Positions 1-7,489 of a stretch of DNA of 64,000 bases are shown here, one piece after another. The position numbers and the translations under genes were made by a program. Every line of letters begins with the position of its first letter. Within the stretch, counting starts at the first letter, position 1. The stretch is from Lysobacteraceae bacterium PS02065 (lineage in GTDB: Bacteria; Pseudomonadota; Gammaproteobacteria; Xanthomonadales; Rhodanobacteraceae): the NCBI GenBank assembly GCA_029959555.1, contig JASCPI010000012.1, positions 43,203-107,202 on the forward strand, read 5' to 3'. Under the pieces are notes generated by a model. The model was given only the letters and a program-made list of their open reading frames with translations. It had not been told where the DNA came from and did not search any database.

Positions 1-356
1 ATCGCCGTGGTTCCGCGCGCGCGCAGTTCGGCGAGTTCGTGCTCGAGGATCGCGAGCTTCTGGGTCAGCCGGCGCATCTGCCGCTCCTGGCGCGAGCGGT
101 CGATGTCGAGCTTGAGCAGGCGCAGCAGCACGAGCGAGAGACCGATGATGATCGGCAGCACCGGGGCGTAGCTGATGCCCGTGACGCGACCGAGCCAGAG
201 CACGAGGGAAGGGAACACGCCGAGTGCCAGCGTCGCCGTCGCGACGAGCAGCCACCATGCCGCGAAGGGACCGTGCAGGTGGTCGCGGCGCACGAGGTAG
301 AGGATCGTCCCGGCCAGTGCGACGCCGAGGATCGCGGCGGTGATCTGGCCCGTCAT
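1..356 (-). CDS. DUF2304 family membrane protein (3' part cut by window edge)
   Basis: The gene starts at the ATG at 356 and runs off the left edge, so about 118 codons are visible. They read MTGQITAAILGVALAGTILY..., then two more hydrophobic segments (around FAAWWLLVATATLALGV and YAPVLPIIIGLSLVLLRLL), then a charged heptad-like tail (RSRQERQMRRLTQKLAILEHEL) that may be a coiled coil. This layout of three membrane helices plus a cytoplasmic coil fits the DUF2304 family, which is commonly encoded beside family 2 glycosyltransferases. Its start overlaps the stop of the upstream glycosyltransferase as ATGA, so the two are translationally coupled. Function is unknown; a partner in polyprenyl-phosphate-sugar or polysaccharide synthesis is inferred from context. 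Confidence 0.75.
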   Translation of the reverse strand, partial: MTGQITAAILGVALAGTILYLVRRDHLHGPFAAWWLLVATATLALGVFPSLVLWLGRVTGISYAPVLPIIIGLSLVLLRLLKLDIDRSRQERQMRRLTQKLAILEHELAELRARGTTA

Positions 357-1072
357 GCTTCCGCCCCGCGTCCGTTGCGTCGTTGCTCGAGATCGAAGCG
401 CGACAGGCACAGGATCGTCGTGTTGAACATGTAGCGTGCGACGACCGCCCACGACGCGAACACTCGGGAATGCCCCGTTTCGCGTGGCCGCATCGGTGTG
501 GGGGTCTCCACGATGCGCAGGCCCTTCTTCGCGAGCAGCATGAGCACGCCGACATCCTGGTAGTCGAGGAGGCTGGCGCCGGGGGCGGCGAGCTCGCGTA
601 TCGCCGCGGCGTCGTAGAGGCGCAGTCCGGAAGTGAAGTCGCGCAGCCCGAGGCCGGTGAGGGCGCGCAGGTATCGCCAGGCGATGCGCTTGGCCGCGCT
701 GAGTCTTTCGACGCACGTGCCGATCACCACACCTGCGTCGGTCCGCGCGTGGGCGTCGAACAACGCCACCAGCGAGGACGGAAGGTGCTGGCCGTCCGCG
801 TCGAGCGTGACCACGGCCGGGAATCCGTGGCGCTCGGCGTAGCGGATGCCCGCCTGGCTCGCTCCCCACGCGCCGAGCCCGAGGGGCAGTGTCAGCACCT
901 CGGCTCCCGCCTCCCGCGCAGCCGCAGGAGTGCCGTCGGTACTGGCATCGTCGACGACGAGCACGCGGCATCCGATCGCGGCGCGCACACCGGCCACCAC
1001 GGCGCCGACGGTCGTCACCTCGTCACGTGCGGGGATCACCGCCAGGCTGTCGGCGGGGTCGAGGGCGGGCAT
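353..1072 (-). CDS. Family 2 glycosyltransferase (dolichol-phosphate mannosyltransferase-like)
   Basis: This 239-residue protein has a GT-A fold N-terminus: the VIPARDE strand near residues 12-18, the nucleotide-binding VVDDASTDGT motif near 38-47, and the metal-binding DADGQH motif near residue 91. No C-terminal membrane helices are evident, so it resembles the short DPM1/GtrB-like catalytic domain that adds a hexose to a polyprenyl phosphate at the cytoplasmic membrane face. The sugar donor and acceptor cannot be read from sequence. It ends in a 4-nt ATGA overlap with the DUF2304 gene. The family call is firm; the reaction is inferred. Confidence 0.85.
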   Translation of the reverse strand: MPALDPADSLAVIPARDEVTTVGAVVAGVRAAIGCRVLVVDDASTDGTPAAAREAGAEVLTLPLGLGAWGASQAGIRYAERHGFPAVVTLDADGQHLPSSLVALFDAHARTDAGVVIGTCVERLSAAKRIAWRYLRALTGLGLRDFTSGLRLYDAAAIRELAAPGASLLDYQDVGVLMLLAKKGLRIVETPTPMRPRETGHSRVFASWAVVARYMFNTTILCLSRFDLEQRRNGRGAEA

Positions 1073-1575
1073 GGGGCGTGGCGCATCCGGGGCGCGGGGG
1101 GACGGCGATTCTGGATATCGCGCGGCGATGCTGTCAATCGCCGACCGACGGCCGGGTGGCCGGGGACCCGGTTTCGTGCCGCACGTCGACCCTCCACGCC
1201 GTGCTGCTTGCCGGTCTCGTCCGACACCGTATATATATCCGGCTCCACACGACCGGGGAGGTCTGCGTCAGGGGACGGCAGGCGAGACCGCGGCACGAAT
1301 GTCGAGTTCCGCGTGTCCGGTTCCGGATTCATGCTGCGTCTAATGGGAGTGTGGACGTGGTCGGCCCGAGAGGTTCGTCCCTCGTGGCCGGAAGGCCAGG
1401 CACCAGCCGCCGCCACGGTGCTGTCAGATCGGTCAAGTTTGTGTCTGGAAGTGGTTGACGGGCAAAAGGGAATGTCCTTATGCTCCGCGCGTTCCAGATT
1501 CAGGCGAGGCCATTTTCGCCAACAAGTGAAGGGGAAGGGGAAATCCCCCGCCCGAACAATCCTGGAGATGTTCAG
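1073..1575. other. Intergenic region between divergent transcription units
   Basis: About 500 bases separate the minus-strand glycosyltransferase from the plus-strand secreted-protein gene at 1576. I see no convincing coding sequence here. It should hold the promoters of both units; a sigma70-like candidate for the rightward unit lies at 1455-1484. A T/A-alternating stretch near 1232 (GTATATATATCC) is unlike its GC-rich surroundings. The leader contains a small GGGGAAATCCCC hairpin near 1536-1547, followed by a GGAGA ribosome-binding site at 1564. Confidence 0.5.
1455..1484 (+). promoter_or_regulatory. Candidate sigma70 promoter for the secreted-protein operon
   Basis: TTGACG at 1455-1460 and TATGCT at 1479-1484 are separated by 18 nt, about 90 nt upstream of the ATG at 1576. 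The -35 matches five of six consensus bases. This rests on motif reading only. Confidence 0.45.
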
Positions 1576-2334
1576 ATGAATACGAAGATCAAGTCGCTGT
1601 CGCTGGCGCTGTTCGGTCTGGCGGGTTTTGCGTTTGCGGGTAGCGCGATGGCACAGTGCCCGACGTCCCTCAGCCCGCCGTGGACCACGGTCAGCGCGTT
1701 CGGTGGCGGCACGGCCGTCAGCGCGACGGGTGGCCTCGACGGCAGCGCGTGCAAGCTCAACGCGTCGATCACCAATTCGCAGTCCTCGGTCGCGACCGTT
1801 TCCGACGGCACGCCGGCCAACGAGACGCGCTACCGCTTCCAGTTCCTCATCGACCCGAACGCGATCGCGTCGTACAGCGGCTCGGCGAGCGTGCAGGTGT
1901 TCACGGCCAACGCCGCGGCGGCCAACGCTGCCGGTGGCGGTCGCAACCAGATCGTCGGCCTGTACCTGACGCCGGGTCCGTCCGGTGCCAAGCGCCTCAC
2001 GATCACGGCGTCGTGCAACAACGCCGCGTCGAACTACAAGTGCAGCACCTCGACGGGCAACCTCGCCGCCGGTGCGAACCGCATCGAGCTCGACGTGACG
2101 GTGGGTGCCGGTGCCGCCGGTTCGCTCAAGTACTGGCTCAACGCTGCCGCGGGCACGACGGAGCCGGCCACGACGGGCACGCTCACGAACCTCGACAACA
2201 ACGGTTGGGTCGGCGTCAAGACCGCGATCCTCGGCCTCACGAACGCCAACCCGGGCTACCGCAACACGCACGGCGGTTCGGTGATCTCGTTCGACACGTT
2301 CGACTCGCGTCGCCAGACCTACATCGGTCACTAA
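1576..2334 (+). CDS. Secreted protein, predicted beta-sandwich, unknown function
   Basis: 252 residues. The chosen ATG has GGAGA about 8 nt upstream and opens a classical signal peptide (MNTKIKSLSLALFGLAGFAF, cleavage probably after AMA|Q). An upstream in-frame ATG at 1480 lies inside the candidate -10 box and is rejected. The mature part is rich in Thr, Ser, Ala, Asn and Gly, with alternating beta-type strands and a few Cys (CPTS, SACK, ASCNN, YKCS) that could form disulfides. The C-terminus, with ISFDTFDSRRQTYIGH, recalls concanavalin-like or lectin-type jelly rolls, but I cannot assign a family. The next secreted gene follows 43 nt later with no terminator, so they are probably co-transcribed. 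Confidence 0.8.
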   Translation: MNTKIKSLSLALFGLAGFAFAGSAMAQCPTSLSPPWTTVSAFGGGTAVSATGGLDGSACKLNASITNSQSSVATVSDGTPANETRYRFQFLIDPNAIASYSGSASVQVFTANAAAANAAGGGRNQIVGLYLTPGPSGAKRLTITASCNNAASNYKCSTSTGNLAAGANRIELDVTVGAGAAGSLKYWLNAAAGTTEPATTGTLTNLDNNGWVGVKTAILGLTNANPGYRNTHGGSVISFDTFDSRRQTYIGH

Positions 2335-2377
2335 GAACAAGCAGTAGCGCCCTTTCAAATCTCTGAGGAGTGACATA

Positions 2378-2887
2378 ATGAGAAAAGTACTCGGTCTGAC
2401 GGCGATCATCGCCGGTGTGTTCGGTTGTTCCGTTGCGCAGGCGCAGAGCTGTGCGGCCCCGGGTTCGTGGATTCCGGGCGCGGCCGGCGATCCGCCGCTG
2501 ACGGGCACCACCTGCGGCGGCACGAACGAGTTCGTCTCGCTGTGCAGCCTCGGCACGTCGGACAACCCGCACCCGGAGCGCATCTACCGTGTCGTCCTCG
2601 CGGCGGCGGGTCCGGCGCGCACGGCGACCTCGATCGCTGTCGGCGGTGGTGATGCCTCGTTCACCCCGCTCGCGGGCCTGTACGGCGGCGACTGCAACAA
2701 CGGCTCCGACAACTGCCAGCAGATCGCTGCCGGTGGCGAGACGTTCCCGCTCGGCGCGATCCCGGCCGGCACGTACTGGCTCGCCGTCACGGCCGCCAGC
2801 TTCGATGCTCCGAACGCCTGCGGCGCCTTCACGCTGACCACGAACGGCACGTTCCCGGTCTCGCTGCAGAACTTCTCGGTCGAGTAA
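2378..2887 (+). CDS. Small secreted protein, unknown (pre-peptidase C-terminal-like)
   Basis: 169 residues starting at an ATG preceded by GAGGAG. A signal peptide ends near VAQAQS. The mature protein has seven or eight cysteines, and a pattern of strands ending in PAGTYWLAVTAAS...CGAFTLTTNGTF. That pattern resembles bacterial pre-peptidase C-terminal (PPC) beta-sandwich domains, which are found on secreted enzymes, but here the domain would stand alone. It lies in an apparent two-gene unit with the secreted protein at 1576 and is closed by a strong terminator at 2919. Function unknown; the domain resemblance is tentative. Confidence 0.75.
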   Translation: MRKVLGLTAIIAGVFGCSVAQAQSCAAPGSWIPGAAGDPPLTGTTCGGTNEFVSLCSLGTSDNPHPERIYRVVLAAAGPARTATSIAVGGGDASFTPLAGLYGGDCNNGSDNCQQIAAGGETFPLGAIPAGTYWLAVTAASFDAPNACGAFTLTTNGTFPVSLQNFSVE

Positions 2888-2918
2888 GCTGCTTTTTTCG
2901 GTTTCACCTGTTCAGGAG

Positions 2919-2947
2919 ACCCACCCCTCGCGGGGTGGGTTTTTTTT
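2919..2947 (+). terminator. Rho-independent terminator abutting the next start codon
   Basis: A perfect 9-bp stem (ACCCACCCC 2919-2927 with GGGGTGGGT 2932-2940), a TCGC loop, then an eight-T run 2940-2947. The ATG of the next gene follows immediately at 2948. Confidence 0.9.
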
Positions 2948-4333
2948 ATGCTGAAATTGCTTCTTTCCGTCGTCCTTGGTGCTGCATCGTCGCTGGCCGT
3001 CGCGGCCGCGGAACCCGAACGGCACCTCATCGTCAAACCCTGCGACTTCGGCGAGGGCTTCCAGTTCGAGACGAAGGACTGCGTCCTCGAACTCGAGAAC
3101 CCCAACGCGCACGCGGTCGATGTCGTCGACATCAGGGCGCAGCGCGAGGGGGATTCGATCTCTCCGGTGGGGATCACGATTCCGGCCAACGGTCTCGCGC
3201 AGCTCCATGCGCGCGTCGGCCTGCGCAACATGGAAGGCATCAACCGGTTCCACTTCTCCATCCTGGCCAAGCAGACCGCGGATGTCCCTCGCACGCTCGA
3301 AGTGCGCGGCTACGTCCACAGCGTGCTCGACCAGAGCAAGCCGCTCCTCGATTTCGGCACGTCGGTCGCCGAGGATCTCAAGGCGACGCAGTCGATCGAA
3401 CTGACGAGTCGCGAGGTGCAGGGCTTCAGGATCACCGGCGTCTCGTCCAGCCCCGAGTGGCTCGATGTCACGATCGGCAAGGACGGCCGTACCGTGCAGG
3501 CGCGGCTCAATGCCAAGGTGCCGCTCGGCATCCTGCCCAAGAGCCATGTCGAGGTCACGCTGAACTCCCCCGTGCAGCCGCGTGCGTGGATCGAGGTCAA
3601 GGGACGTGTTCTCGGTGACGTCGTCCCGACCGGCGATCCGCACGACCTGGGCCTGCTGCGCACGAACAACGTCAACGAGGCGCTGCTGCGCCTGACGAGT
3701 CGCAGCGGCAAGGATTTCCGCATCCGCAAGATCGAGGTCGAGCGCATCGGTGCGACCGCGCAGGTCGCCGATTGCGTGCCTGCACAGAAGGGGTGCCAGT
3801 TCATCAAGCTCGTCATCGACAACGCGCAGCGCCGTGGCCAGATCGGCGGCGTGCTCAACGTCGACATCGAGGGCGCGAAGAAGGTCCTGCCGATCCAGGT
3901 GTGGGGCATGCTGCTGAGCCCGGAAGTCGAGATCGTCGACGTCGAGGACGAGCAGAAGAAGAACGGCGGCGCCACGTCGTCTTCGGTGGCACCTTCGGTC
4001 AACCTGAAGGCTGCGCTGCAGGCGGCGACACGTCCGGCCGATGTGCCCGAGCCCGCGCCGCCGGGTGAAGGCCCGCTGCTGAAGTGGTCCGTGATGCACG
4101 AGGACGTGATCCACGGTTACGCGATCTATCGCTCGGAGAGCGAGAACGGCCCGTTCGTGCGCATCAACCCGCAGCTCGTTCCGTCGAAGAAGCGCGCCGA
4201 TTCGGCGAGCAGCTACCAGTGGCGTGATACGTCCGGAAAGCGAGGCGACGTGTACTGGTACTACGTGGGCATCCTCAACAACGACGGCACGAAGGAAGCG
4301 CTGACGCAGCCGCAGCGTGTCGTGTTCAAGTAA
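2948..4333 (+). CDS. Secreted/periplasmic protein with ASH/DUF1573-like repeats and a C-terminal Fn3-like domain
   Basis: 461 residues. A signal peptide (MLKLLLSVVLGAASSLAVAA) is followed by repeated beta-sandwich segments such as CDFGEGFQFETKDCVLELENPNAHAVDV... and LLDFGTSVAEDL.... These have the cadence of ASH/DUF1573 Ig-like domains. Residues about 375-461 (LLKWSVMHEDVIHGYAIYRS...VYWYYVGILNNDGT) look like a fibronectin type III domain. The start codon sits on the T-run of the upstream terminator. There is no usual spacer or ribosome-binding site unless GGGGTGGG of the hairpin itself serves. The 3' end overlaps the convergent lpxH by 8 nt. Function is unknown; an adhesive or scaffold role is inference. 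Confidence 0.75.
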   Translation: MLKLLLSVVLGAASSLAVAAAEPERHLIVKPCDFGEGFQFETKDCVLELENPNAHAVDVVDIRAQREGDSISPVGITIPANGLAQLHARVGLRNMEGINRFHFSILAKQTADVPRTLEVRGYVHSVLDQSKPLLDFGTSVAEDLKATQSIELTSREVQGFRITGVSSSPEWLDVTIGKDGRTVQARLNAKVPLGILPKSHVEVTLNSPVQPRAWIEVKGRVLGDVVPTGDPHDLGLLRTNNVNEALLRLTSRSGKDFRIRKIEVERIGATAQVADCVPAQKGCQFIKLVIDNAQRRGQIGGVLNVDIEGAKKVLPIQVWGMLLSPEVEIVDVEDEQKKNGGATSSSVAPSVNLKAALQAATRPADVPEPAPPGEGPLLKWSVMHEDVIHGYAIYRSESENGPFVRINPQLVPSKKRADSASSYQWRDTSGKRGDVYWYYVGILNNDGTKEALTQPQRVVFK

Positions 4334-5051
4334 CCGCGGAACGCACGAGGAGAGCGCCGTGCGCGGCGATGCCGACCACGCTCTCCTGTTCGTACCAGTC
4401 GCCGAGCACGATGCGCTCGGCGGCCTCTCCGTCGAGCGTGAACCGATGCACTGCCGGGCGATGGGTGTGGCCGTGGATCAGGCGATGCGTGCGTGAGGCG
4501 CGCATCGTCGCTTCGACGGCGTCTTGGTTGACGTCCATGATCGCCGCCATCGCGTTGCCGGTGTGACGCCGGCTCTCCTCGCGTGCGTGGCGCGCGAAGG
4601 CCTCCCTTTCGGCGAGCGTACGTGACAGGAAGGCGCGTTGCCACGCGGGCGTGTGGGCCTGCGTGCGAAACGCCTGATAAGGCAGGTCGTCCGTGCACAA
4701 GGTGTCACCGTGCATGATCAGGGTGCGCACGCCCTCGATCTCGAGCACGCTCGGGTCGGCGAGCAGCGTCATGCCCGCGCGTCGCGCGTAGGCTTCACCG
4801 AGCAGGAAGTCACGGTTGCCGTGCAGGTAGAAGCACGGTGTCCGTGCATCTCGCAGCGGCGCGAGTGCATCGACGAAGCGCTGTGCCGTCGGGTCGGCCG
4901 TATCGTCCCCGGTCCACGCCTCGAACAGGTCGCCGAGGATGTAGAGCGCATCGGCAGCCGTCGCCTGCTCGCGCACGAACGCCGCGAAGAGGTCCGTGAT
5001 GTGCGGACGCGAGGCGTCGAGATGCAGATCCGAGATGAAGAGCGTGGTCAT
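4326..5051 (-). CDS. lpxH: UDP-2,3-diacylglucosamine diphosphatase LpxH
   Basis: 241 residues, the usual LpxH length. It carries the calcineurin-like metallophosphoesterase signature: SDLHLD at the N-terminus, GDLFEAW, GNRDFLLG, HGDTLCTDD and HGHTHRP near the C-terminus, which together bind two metals. LpxH hydrolyses UDP-2,3-diacylglucosamine to lipid X in lipid A synthesis, on the cytoplasmic side of the inner membrane. The ATG at 5051 has AGGAG upstream. The cyclophilin gene lies 113 nt upstream on the same strand, a pairing also seen in related bacteria. Confidence 0.95.
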   Translation of the reverse strand: MTTLFISDLHLDASRPHITDLFAAFVREQATAADALYILGDLFEAWTGDDTADPTAQRFVDALAPLRDARTPCFYLHGNRDFLLGEAYARRAGMTLLADPSVLEIEGVRTLIMHGDTLCTDDLPYQAFRTQAHTPAWQRAFLSRTLAEREAFARHAREESRRHTGNAMAAIMDVNQDAVEATMRASRTHRLIHGHTHRPAVHRFTLDGEAAERIVLGDWYEQESVVGIAAHGALLVRSAVT

Positions 5052-5164
5052 GCCTGCGTTCTCCTGGGCACTCCGCGCTTCCGCGCGCCGGCCTGGGGTC
5101 ATGCCGATGCGCGTGACGGTGGCCGCGCACGCGGCGCGGGCGCGGCCACCATGAGCGTGCGGGA

Positions 5165-5824
5165 TTACTCGAGAACCGTCACCTTCTCGATGACGATGTC
5201 GGTCGACGGCACGTCGCCGCGGAACGGGCCCTTGGGCCCGGTCGCCGTGGAGCGGATCGCGTCGACCACATCCATGCCGGAGACGACCTGGCCGAACACC
5301 GCATAGCCCCATGTCTCCGCGCGCTCGTCGCTCACGTAGTCGAGGTTGCGGTTGTCGACGGTGTTGATGAAGAACTGCGCGGTCGCCGAGTTCGGATCCG
5401 AGGTGCGCGCCATCGCGATCGTGCCGCGCTTGTTGGACAAGCCGTTCTTGGCTTCGTTGGCGATCGACGGACGCGTCGGCTTCTGGCGCAGGTCCGGCGT
5501 GAAGCCGCCGCCCTGGATCATGAAGTTGGCGATGACGCGGTGGAAGACCGTGCCGTCGTAGAAGCCGTCCTTCACGTACTGCAGGAAGTTCTCGACGCTC
5601 TTCGGGGCCTTCTCGGCATTCAGTTCGATCGTGATCTCGCCGAGGCTGGTCTTGAAGAGTACGCGCGGTGAAGCCGGTTTGGCATCCGTCGCCGCTGCGG
5701 CGGGCTTGGCGTCCGGCTTCGCTTCGGGCGTCGCAGGCTTGGCCTGGGCGAACGCGAGCACGGGGGCGCCGACAAGCGCGAAGAGAAGGCCGAGTCGGGT
5801 GATCGTCGAGCGGAAACGCAGCAT
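5165..5824 (-). CDS. Cyclophilin-type peptidyl-prolyl cis-trans isomerase, exported
   Basis: 219 residues from the ATG at 5824, which has AAGGA about 10 nt upstream. An in-frame ATG at 5857 lacks a ribosome site and would spoil the signal peptide. The signal peptide ([18 protein letters not shown]) is followed by an Ala/Lys/Pro linker with repeated AKP units, then a cyclophilin domain. That domain has [14 protein letters not shown] (catalytic Arg) and QFFINTVDN, and ends in the VIEKVTVLE strand. It should accelerate proline isomerisation of periplasmic proteins, like PpiA. Confidence 0.92.
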   Translation of the reverse strand: MLRFRSTITRLGLLFALVGAPVLAFAQAKPATPEAKPDAKPAAAATDAKPASPRVLFKTSLGEITIELNAEKAPKSVENFLQYVKDGFYDGTVFHRVIANFMIQGGGFTPDLRQKPTRPSIANEAKNGLSNKRGTIAMARTSDPNSATAQFFINTVDNRNLDYVSDERAETWGYAVFGQVVSGMDVVDAIRSTATGPKGPFRGDVPSTDIVIEKVTVLE

Positions 5825-5961
5825 GATGGAATGATCCTTGGCAGGGGTGCGCGCCATGATAGGCGCTCGGTCGTGACGCGCAAGGCCGAGGCGTGTCGGC
5901 GAGGGGATTGCGTGGTGCGGTGCCTGCCGCTCGCGGCACGCCGGTGCGGGAACGCGAGCGC

Positions 5962-7485
5962 TCAGTTCGCTTTCGGCAGGATGAGGCGCATCTCGAGGTG
6001 GCGCAGGTAGTCACGTTCCTGCTCCAGATCGACGCGCGTCAGCGGATGCTGGTCGAGCCATTTGCGCGGCAGCTCGATCGCCACTGCGCCGTCCGCTCCC
6101 GCACGCAGGGCGATGTCGGGCAAGGCCGACTCGCTGTGCGAGCGATGCAGCAGCACGCCGAGGCGCAGCAGCGTCGTCAGGCGCTGGGCCACCGGTTGCA
6201 TGCGCGCCGGCAGGGCGCGCAGCGTGGCGGCGTCGGGCTTGCGCCTGTGCAGGCGCAGGATCGCCGCGAGCAGCTGCTGTTCCTGGCGGCTGAATCCGGC
6301 GAGGTCGGAATTCGCGACGATGTAGGCGCCGTGCACGTGATGCTGGCTGTGCGCGATGGCGAGGCCAATCTCGTGGATGTCCGCGGCCCATGCCAGCAAC
6401 GTGCGCGTGCCTGCATCGAGCGACCATTCCGCGGCGATCTGGTCGAACAGTTTCAGCGCGGTGCGGCCGACGCGCGCGGCCTGGTTCGTGTCCACGCCGT
6501 AGCGCTCGGCCAGGCCGGCCACGCTCGTGTGGCGGGGGTCCTTCTGCAGCGCGCGGCCGACCATGTCGTGCAGCAGGCCTTCGCGCATCGCGGTGTCGCA
6601 GACCTGCATCTGCGCGATCTCGAACGTGTCGAAGATCGTGTCGAGGATCGCCACGCCGCCGGCGATCACCGCAGCGCGATCGCTGGACAACCCGGGAAGG
6701 TCCAAGTCGTCGGCGTTGCCGGCACGCAGCAGTGCCGCGCGTGTCTGGTCGAGCGAGGCGCGCGTGATGCCGCCATCGCTCCAGCCGTTGGCCTGGGCGA
6801 TCGCCGCGATGGCCTTGGCCGTGCCCGAGGAGCCGATCACCTCGCTCCAGCCACGTTCGCGGTAGTGCGCACCGAACTGCTGCAGTTCGACGGCGATCTC
6901 GCTGCGTGCCTGCTGCCAGCGACGCTGCGTGATCTTGCCGTCGCCGAAGAAGCGCAACGTGCTCGCGATGCAGCCGACCTGCACGCTCTCCCTCTCGAGG
7001 GCTTCGTAGCCGCGGCCGATGATGAACTCGGTACTGCCGCCGCCGATGTCGACGACGAGGCGCTTGTGTTCCGACAACGGCAGGCCGTGCGCGACGCCCT
7101 GGTAGATCAGGCGCGCCTCCTCGCGACCCGACACGATCTCGATCGGATGGCCGAGCGCCGTTTCCGCGGGAAGCAGGAAGGCCTGCGGGTGCGCGAGCTG
7201 GCGCACGGCGTTCGTGGCGACCGCACGCACGCGACCCATCGGGAAGTCGGCGATGCGCTGGCCGAAGCGCGCGAGGCAGGCCAGCGCGGCCTCGCGACGT
7301 TCCTGCGTCAGCGTGCCGCCCGGCTTGAGGCCGGCAGCGAGACGCACGGTCTCGCGCAGGCGGTCGATCACGCGGAGTTCGCCCTTCGCGTAGCGCGCGA
7401 CGACGAGATGGAAGCTGTTGGAACCGAGATCGGCTGCGGCGATCGTGTCGCCGTCGCGGATGCCTCGCGGTGTCGGTGCGGCCAC
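5962..7485 (-). CDS. ppx: Exopolyphosphatase / guanosine pentaphosphate phosphatase family
   Basis: 507 residues with the actin-like ATPase fold of Ppx/Gpp[12 protein letters not shown] near residue 20 and [12 protein letters not shown] near 144. The C-terminal HD-like region contains [24 protein letters not shown]. It removes terminal phosphates from polyphosphate. The start is GTG at 7485, 4 nt after the ppk1 stop, with only a weak ribosome site, so translation probably depends on coupling to ppk1. Its place as the last gene of bepA-phoB-phoR-ppk1-ppx links polyphosphate turnover to phosphate sensing. Length and motifs favour Ppx; GppA activity cannot be excluded. Confidence 0.95.
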   Translation of the reverse strand: MAAPTPRGIRDGDTIAAADLGSNSFHLVVARYAKGELRVIDRLRETVRLAAGLKPGGTLTQERREAALACLARFGQRIADFPMGRVRAVATNAVRQLAHPQAFLLPAETALGHPIEIVSGREEARLIYQGVAHGLPLSEHKRLVVDIGGGSTEFIIGRGYEALERESVQVGCIASTLRFFGDGKITQRRWQQARSEIAVELQQFGAHYRERGWSEVIGSSGTAKAIAAIAQANGWSDGGITRASLDQTRAALLRAGNADDLDLPGLSSDRAAVIAGGVAILDTIFDTFEIAQMQVCDTAMREGLLHDMVGRALQKDPRHTSVAGLAERYGVDTNQAARVGRTALKLFDQIAAEWSLDAGTRTLLAWAADIHEIGLAIAHSQHHVHGAYIVANSDLAGFSRQEQQLLAAILRLHRRKPDAATLRALPARMQPVAQRLTTLLRLGVLLHRSHSESALPDIALRAGADGAVAIELPRKWLDQHPLTRVDLEQERDYLRHLEMRLILPKAN

Positions 7486-7489
7486 GGAA

